From NCBI GenBank assembly GCA_010015655.1, contig ML976720.1:362111-426110 (forward strand): a stretch of 64,000 bases of DNA, given 5' to 3'. The notes under the pieces were generated by a model. That model was not told where the DNA came from, ran no database searches, and saw only the letters and a list, made by a program, of their open reading frames with translations. A program made the position numbers and the translations under genes. The DNA comes from Bimuria novae-zelandiae CBS 107.79. Its lineage: Eukaryota; Ascomycota; Dothideomycetes; Pleosporales; Didymosphaeriaceae. Below, piece after piece: positions 59,680 through 64,000 of this stretch. Each line of letters begins with the position of its first letter. The first letter of the stretch is position 1.

Positions 59680-62600
59680 CTACTTATAATTACCTACTAT
59701 AATAGGCTAAAAGAAATAATTAAGAATAAACTAGTCTAGTAAAGAAAGGTAGATAATCTAGAAAAACTTATAAATAATATTATTAAAATAAATAATTGCT
59801 AATATAAATAAAAGCTACAAAAATAGTACAGTACTTAACTACTCTTTAGGAGGAAAACTAGTATCTAGTCTATAAAAAGGGACAGGGACGGGGATATTAT
59901 TATAATTAATAAATCCTAATAGTATAAAAAGAAAAATAGTAAAGGAAAGTAGCTATATAAGCTAAGGAAAGGCTACTAAGGTAAGGATAGTATCTTATAA
60001 GAAGAGTAAAAGTAAAGGTTTAAGAATAAAACCTATCTTTAATGTAAAGAATAGGGCCACTTTGCACGGGACTGCCTAAAAATAGAGACTAAGGTCAGCA
60101 CGACTAGTCTCTTACACGTGGCCATGACCACCCTCACGTCGGCAGAAGCCGATGAGATAGACCTCACGCAAGAAATCCCAGAACTAGTAAAATGGAAGGA
60201 GGAACGGAAGGTCCTCCACGAAAACTAGGTCTTTTAATAACTAGCAGACAATATCTATTAGATATATAATAGTATACTGTACCACGCGTCTTAGTGCAAG
60301 AAGAAGGTAATCGTCTAAGGACCACACGCGTGGGATGCCTATTAGCTCGCCAAGAAGCTACAAGGCCTCCTAGAGCACTATCTACGCCAGGTTAAAATAC
60401 TAGAATAATATAAATACGCTAAATAGTGGCAATGCACGCGCAAAGGATATTAGTAATATTTTAAAACTTAAGTTAAAACTATATACTTTTTAAGAGACTT
60501 AAAGTATTATTAACTAAAAAAAGTTAATATAATATATCTAATAATTGCTATACGCACTACTCTTTACACTAAACTAAGTACTATAAATAAAATAAATAGT
60601 ACTAATATTTTAATAATAACTACAAGCTTTATTAATAATAAAAATTTAAAATAAGCTAGTTTCCTTAGGACCTAGACCCTTAAGACCTTAACACGACGAT
60701 AGGGAATATATAGCTAGAGAAAGATAAAAATTATATATTAATTCTATAGAGCTAGTGTTACTTATAGTGCTTTGCATACCTAAGCCTATAAGAAGAGATA
60801 GCTTCCTCTAATAGCTACCTAGGATATAGCGCACTGGCCCAGAACAAGTGCCTTACTCTAAATTACCTGTAGTATAGGATACAGGGAGTATATAAATCTA
60901 ATAGGATTAGAGAGACCTATGTCTTGTATTAATAATAATACAAGTGGCATAAGATTTAGGAAATCTCAAAATTAGCATAAGTTAAGGATTAGATCTAAGA
61001 GACCACAGGAAGCTAGTTAGAGGATTTAAAAAACTAGATTATTACTAGGTAACAAGCTATACTAGTAATAGTATAATTATTATAGCTTATTAAGTAGATA
61101 CTTACTAAGTTAAGAAATACTTAATTATGAATATTATAGTGTACGGGTATTATATTATAGTACTTATTAACTTAGGGGTAGATACGTGCTTAATTACCCT
61201 ATAAGTAGTTAAGAAATATAATATACTATATTATAATAAGAGGATACTATTGTAAATAGGACTTATAGATAGGACCTAATTATAAGGATATAGTAATAAT
61301 TAGCTACGCCTTAAGACAGCGCTGGTACAAGTTAATGTAGAGGGCCTAAAAAGCTAACACGTCTTCACTATCGCGGAGATAGGAGATATTAAAGCTAGTA
61401 TTAGATATAAATAGCTTAAGCAATATAATCTATAAATAAAATAAATTAAAAAAATAATCTTTTCCTAAAATCCGCTATTAATAGCTTAGGTAAGCCTTAG
61501 TAGAAGGGAAACTCCCTAAAAATCATAAATAAGGAAGGGGAACTAACTATTTATAATATAAAAGATATTAGTTTATAAGATAAATAATATCTTAAAGCGA
61601 CATCTAGGACAAGTGCACTATATATAGGTCTAGAAAGCTAAGATAGTTCTTAATAACCTAGGTTTATTAGGAAAATATAAGGAATTTATAGACCTATTTA
61701 AGGAACACGACAAGACTATCTTACCTAAATATAAAGAGTAAGATTACAAGATACTACTAGTAAAAAAAAGCTAAGCTATAGCTAGAGCGCCTAAGGTCCC
61801 TTACCTATAAATAAGAAAAAAAGTTAAAAGAGCTAATATAGAAGAACCTGCGCTTAGGAAAATAGTAGCCTAGTTAGAACCCTATAGCCTTCCCTATACT
61901 TTTTATTCGAAAAAAGGACGATAGGCTGCGACTCTATATAGATTATAAATAGCTAAACGCCTTAACTATTAAAAACTACTACCTATTACTATTAATAATA
62001 GAGCTTATAGATTAACTCTAAGAAGCTAAGTAGTTTACGAAATTTAATATCTAAAATAGATTCTACAGGATTTAAATCGCGAAGGGCTATAAGTGTAAAA
62101 TAGCTTTTTCTACGCGATATAGTCTCTTTAAATATATAGTTATACTAATAGAACTAATAAACGCCCTAGCCAACTTTTAGGAACTAATAAATTAGGTATT
62201 ATGTAAATACTTAAATGTATTCTGCACAGCATACCTTAATAATATATTAGTATATTTAAGCGGAACCCTAAAAGAACATAAAGAACATATCTATAAAGTA
62301 TTATAAAAGCTGTAAAAATATTAATTACTCCTACACCCTAAGAAGTATAAATTCCACGTTACTAAAATAAAATATCTAGGATTTGTAATAACCTAGGAAG
62401 GTGTTAAGATAGACCTAAAAAAGATCGCGATAATAGAAGAATAGCTATTATTAAAATTAGTAAAGGATATTTAATCCTTTTTTGGGCTTTACTAACTTCT
62501 ATTATAAATTTATTAGGAACTACTCTAAGGTCACCGCTCTACTAACAGAATTTATAAAAATAGGAAAATAGTAACCTCTATAGAAAGTAAAGGAAAGGGC

Positions 62601-64000
62601 TTTTAAATAACTAAAGCGCCTATTCCTAATAGCACCCCTATTACAGATATATAACCTAGAATAGTAATATTATATTTACACGGACGCATTAGATTATGCA
62701 CTAAGAGTAATACTACTATAAGAATATAATAATAAGAAATAGAGACTAGTCTTTTATTATATAAGAAAACTTTTAGGAGTAGAGCTTAACTACAAGATCT
62801 ACGATAAAGAACTACTAATAATTATTAACTATTTTAAGTAATAGGAAACGTAGCTTAAAGGAGCTAAATATTAAATAAAAGTATTTTTTAATTACCTTAA
62901 TCTTACGCGCTTGATAATAACTAAAGAGCTTAATTAATAATAGGCTAGATAGTCTAAATAGATAGCAGAGTTTAACTTTTATGTTATACACCTACTAAGA
63001 AACGCAAACGCTGTAGTAAACGCGCTAAGTAAATAATTAGACCTAGTAGAAGAAAATAATAGAGGTAATTATATTATAATCTTAACCTATGCGAAGGATA
63101 GAACCCTTTACTATATTAAAATATAGCTTGCGCTAGCACTAAAAGCGCGACGCATAGACCTTATCTATTATAAACTAGTAATAGATAGGATATAGGATTA
63201 TAAGAGGCTTATATAGGAGGACCGTTAAGCGTACAACCTTTATAAAGCTATAAGATTAATAATACAAGACTATTAAAACTATATCTAAATTAGTAAGCAA
63301 GTCTCTCCGCTGCTAATTGAGAAGTTATATAAAGATAAGGACTAAATATACTTAAAAATTACTAAAATAACGCGTTAGATCGCGAATAAATATACTATTC
63401 CTAGGCTACGCTAGGTAGTGTAGAAGATTCTAAGTAACTATTTAGCTTAGCCTATTATAAAAATAAGCCTAAGAAATATAAGCCTTATAGCCTCTTATAG
63501 CTATTACAACCACCCCTAAGACTATAGTTAAGTATAACTATAAACTTTATTATAAAGCTACTAGCATTATTAGCACTAGGGAATAAAGAACTTTATAACT
63601 TTATTCTAGTTATAGTATATTAACTAACTAAGGAGTTAAGGTTCGTGCTAATTAAAGAAACTATATTAGCGAAATAATTAGCCTATATAGTAGAATAAGA
63701 GCTAATATCGCAGGTCAAACAACTAGATAAGTTTATTATAAATAGGGCTAAGATATTTATATCATCGTACTAGACCACGTTTACGGCTAAGTTAGGGATT
63801 AAGTATAAGCTTACAATAAGCTTCTATCCTAAAATAGATAGCTAAAATAAGCAAATAAATTAGACGTTAAAATAGTACTTTTAGATATATATAAATAAGC
63901 TCTAAGATAATTAAATTAAGCTATTACTAATAGCCTAACTAGCATATAATAGCACAAGATTGGCGACTACTGGGTACTCGCCATACTACGCCAATCACGG

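Larger units (their letters stand above)
58440..64000 (+). mobile_element. Ty3/gypsy family C element, running off the window
   Basis: It begins with an LTR (58440-58732; TGTTACGAACC ... GTGTTATA). Plus-strand remnants follow: gag with a zinc knuckle (CKE.GHFARDC near 60045-60080, its first Cys codon apparently TAT), a protease (ALINLGVDTCLITL near 61150-61210), RT (about 61720-62480) with AYLNNILVYL, where the catalytic Asp pair reads Asn-Asn (62238-62243), RNase H (YIYTDALDYALRVILLQ near 62670-62720; NYKIYDKELL near 62790) and integrase. It inserted into the pogo-like host at 58439. A solo LTR of family D sits in gag. The final 45 bases switch to unmutated integrase coding sequence. The 3' LTR lies outside the window. 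Confidence 0.85.

Noticed and set aside
63955..64000. GC-rich tail that looked like a new insertion, with ATTGGCG and CGCCAAT forming a palindrome
   Set aside because: It translates in frame with the preceding integrase (AYNSTRLATTGYSPYY), so it is family C coding sequence that escaped RIP, not a new element.
6106..64000. CRISPR-like arrays or other regularly spaced repeats in the AT-rich blocks
   Set aside because: No regular repeat-spacer pattern was seen; the organism is a fungus and the repeats are explained by transposons and RIP.

Overview
The window is nuclear DNA of a filamentous ascomycete (Pezizomycotina; a RIP-active Dothideomycete or similar is plausible, but I cannot name a species). 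Two things show this. Gene-bearing islands of normal GC carry compact genes with 41-75 nt GT-AG introns, mostly with GTAAG-type donors. They alternate with very AT-rich, TpA-rich blocks in which transposon coding sequence is full of TAG/TAA stops and of G-to-A / C-to-T changes, the signature of repeat-induced point mutation (RIP).

Island 1 (1-6105) holds an intact sugar transporter of the major facilitator superfamily, an intact 2-oxoglutarate/Fe(II) oxygenase and a broken FAD-linked reductase resembling delta24-sterol reductases. The last has two in-frame stops, a one-base frameshift in a C-run, and a 5' end cut off by a transposon. Block 1 (6106-15437) is a 5'-truncated pogo-like DNA transposon split by an 8.1-kb Ty3/gypsy chromovirus, which is itself split by a young 634-bp miniature LTR element (TRIM-like) carrying a tRNA-like A box and B box.

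Island 2 (15438-21483) holds a family-8 glycosyltransferase, one doubtful gene remnant, and a secreted BBE-type FAD oxidase with both predicted flavin-linking residues. Block 2 (21484-33230) holds two complete, decayed pogo-like transposons with long inverted repeats, a third pogo remnant, a truncated LTR element, an interstitial telomere-like repeat and a short insertion with an 8-bp duplication. About 5 kb of it I cannot assign.

Island 3 (33231-38700) holds a SET-domain protein, a single-pass membrane protein with a trefoil-like ectodomain, an inverted-repeat pair and a decayed Ser/Thr-rich secreted-protein gene. Block 3 (38700-64000) is a transposon stack. Two more pogo elements come first, one with a solo LTR inside it. 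Then a plus-strand pogo transposase is split by a gypsy element (43744-57622, target duplication cgtac). That element contains a solo LTR, a complete second copy of the chromovirus and a 354-bp insertion. The same pogo is split again by another gypsy element (from 58440) that runs off the window.

The host genes do not form an obvious operon-like unit, although the transporter, oxygenase and FAD reductase remnant lie side by side and could be the remains of a small metabolic cluster. The most unusual items are the TRIM with a tRNA-like Pol III promoter-type sequence, and a roughly 2-kb extra open reading frame shared by both chromovirus copies between the chromodomain and the 3' LTR. Domain calls are made by eye from translated sequence; no database search was possible.
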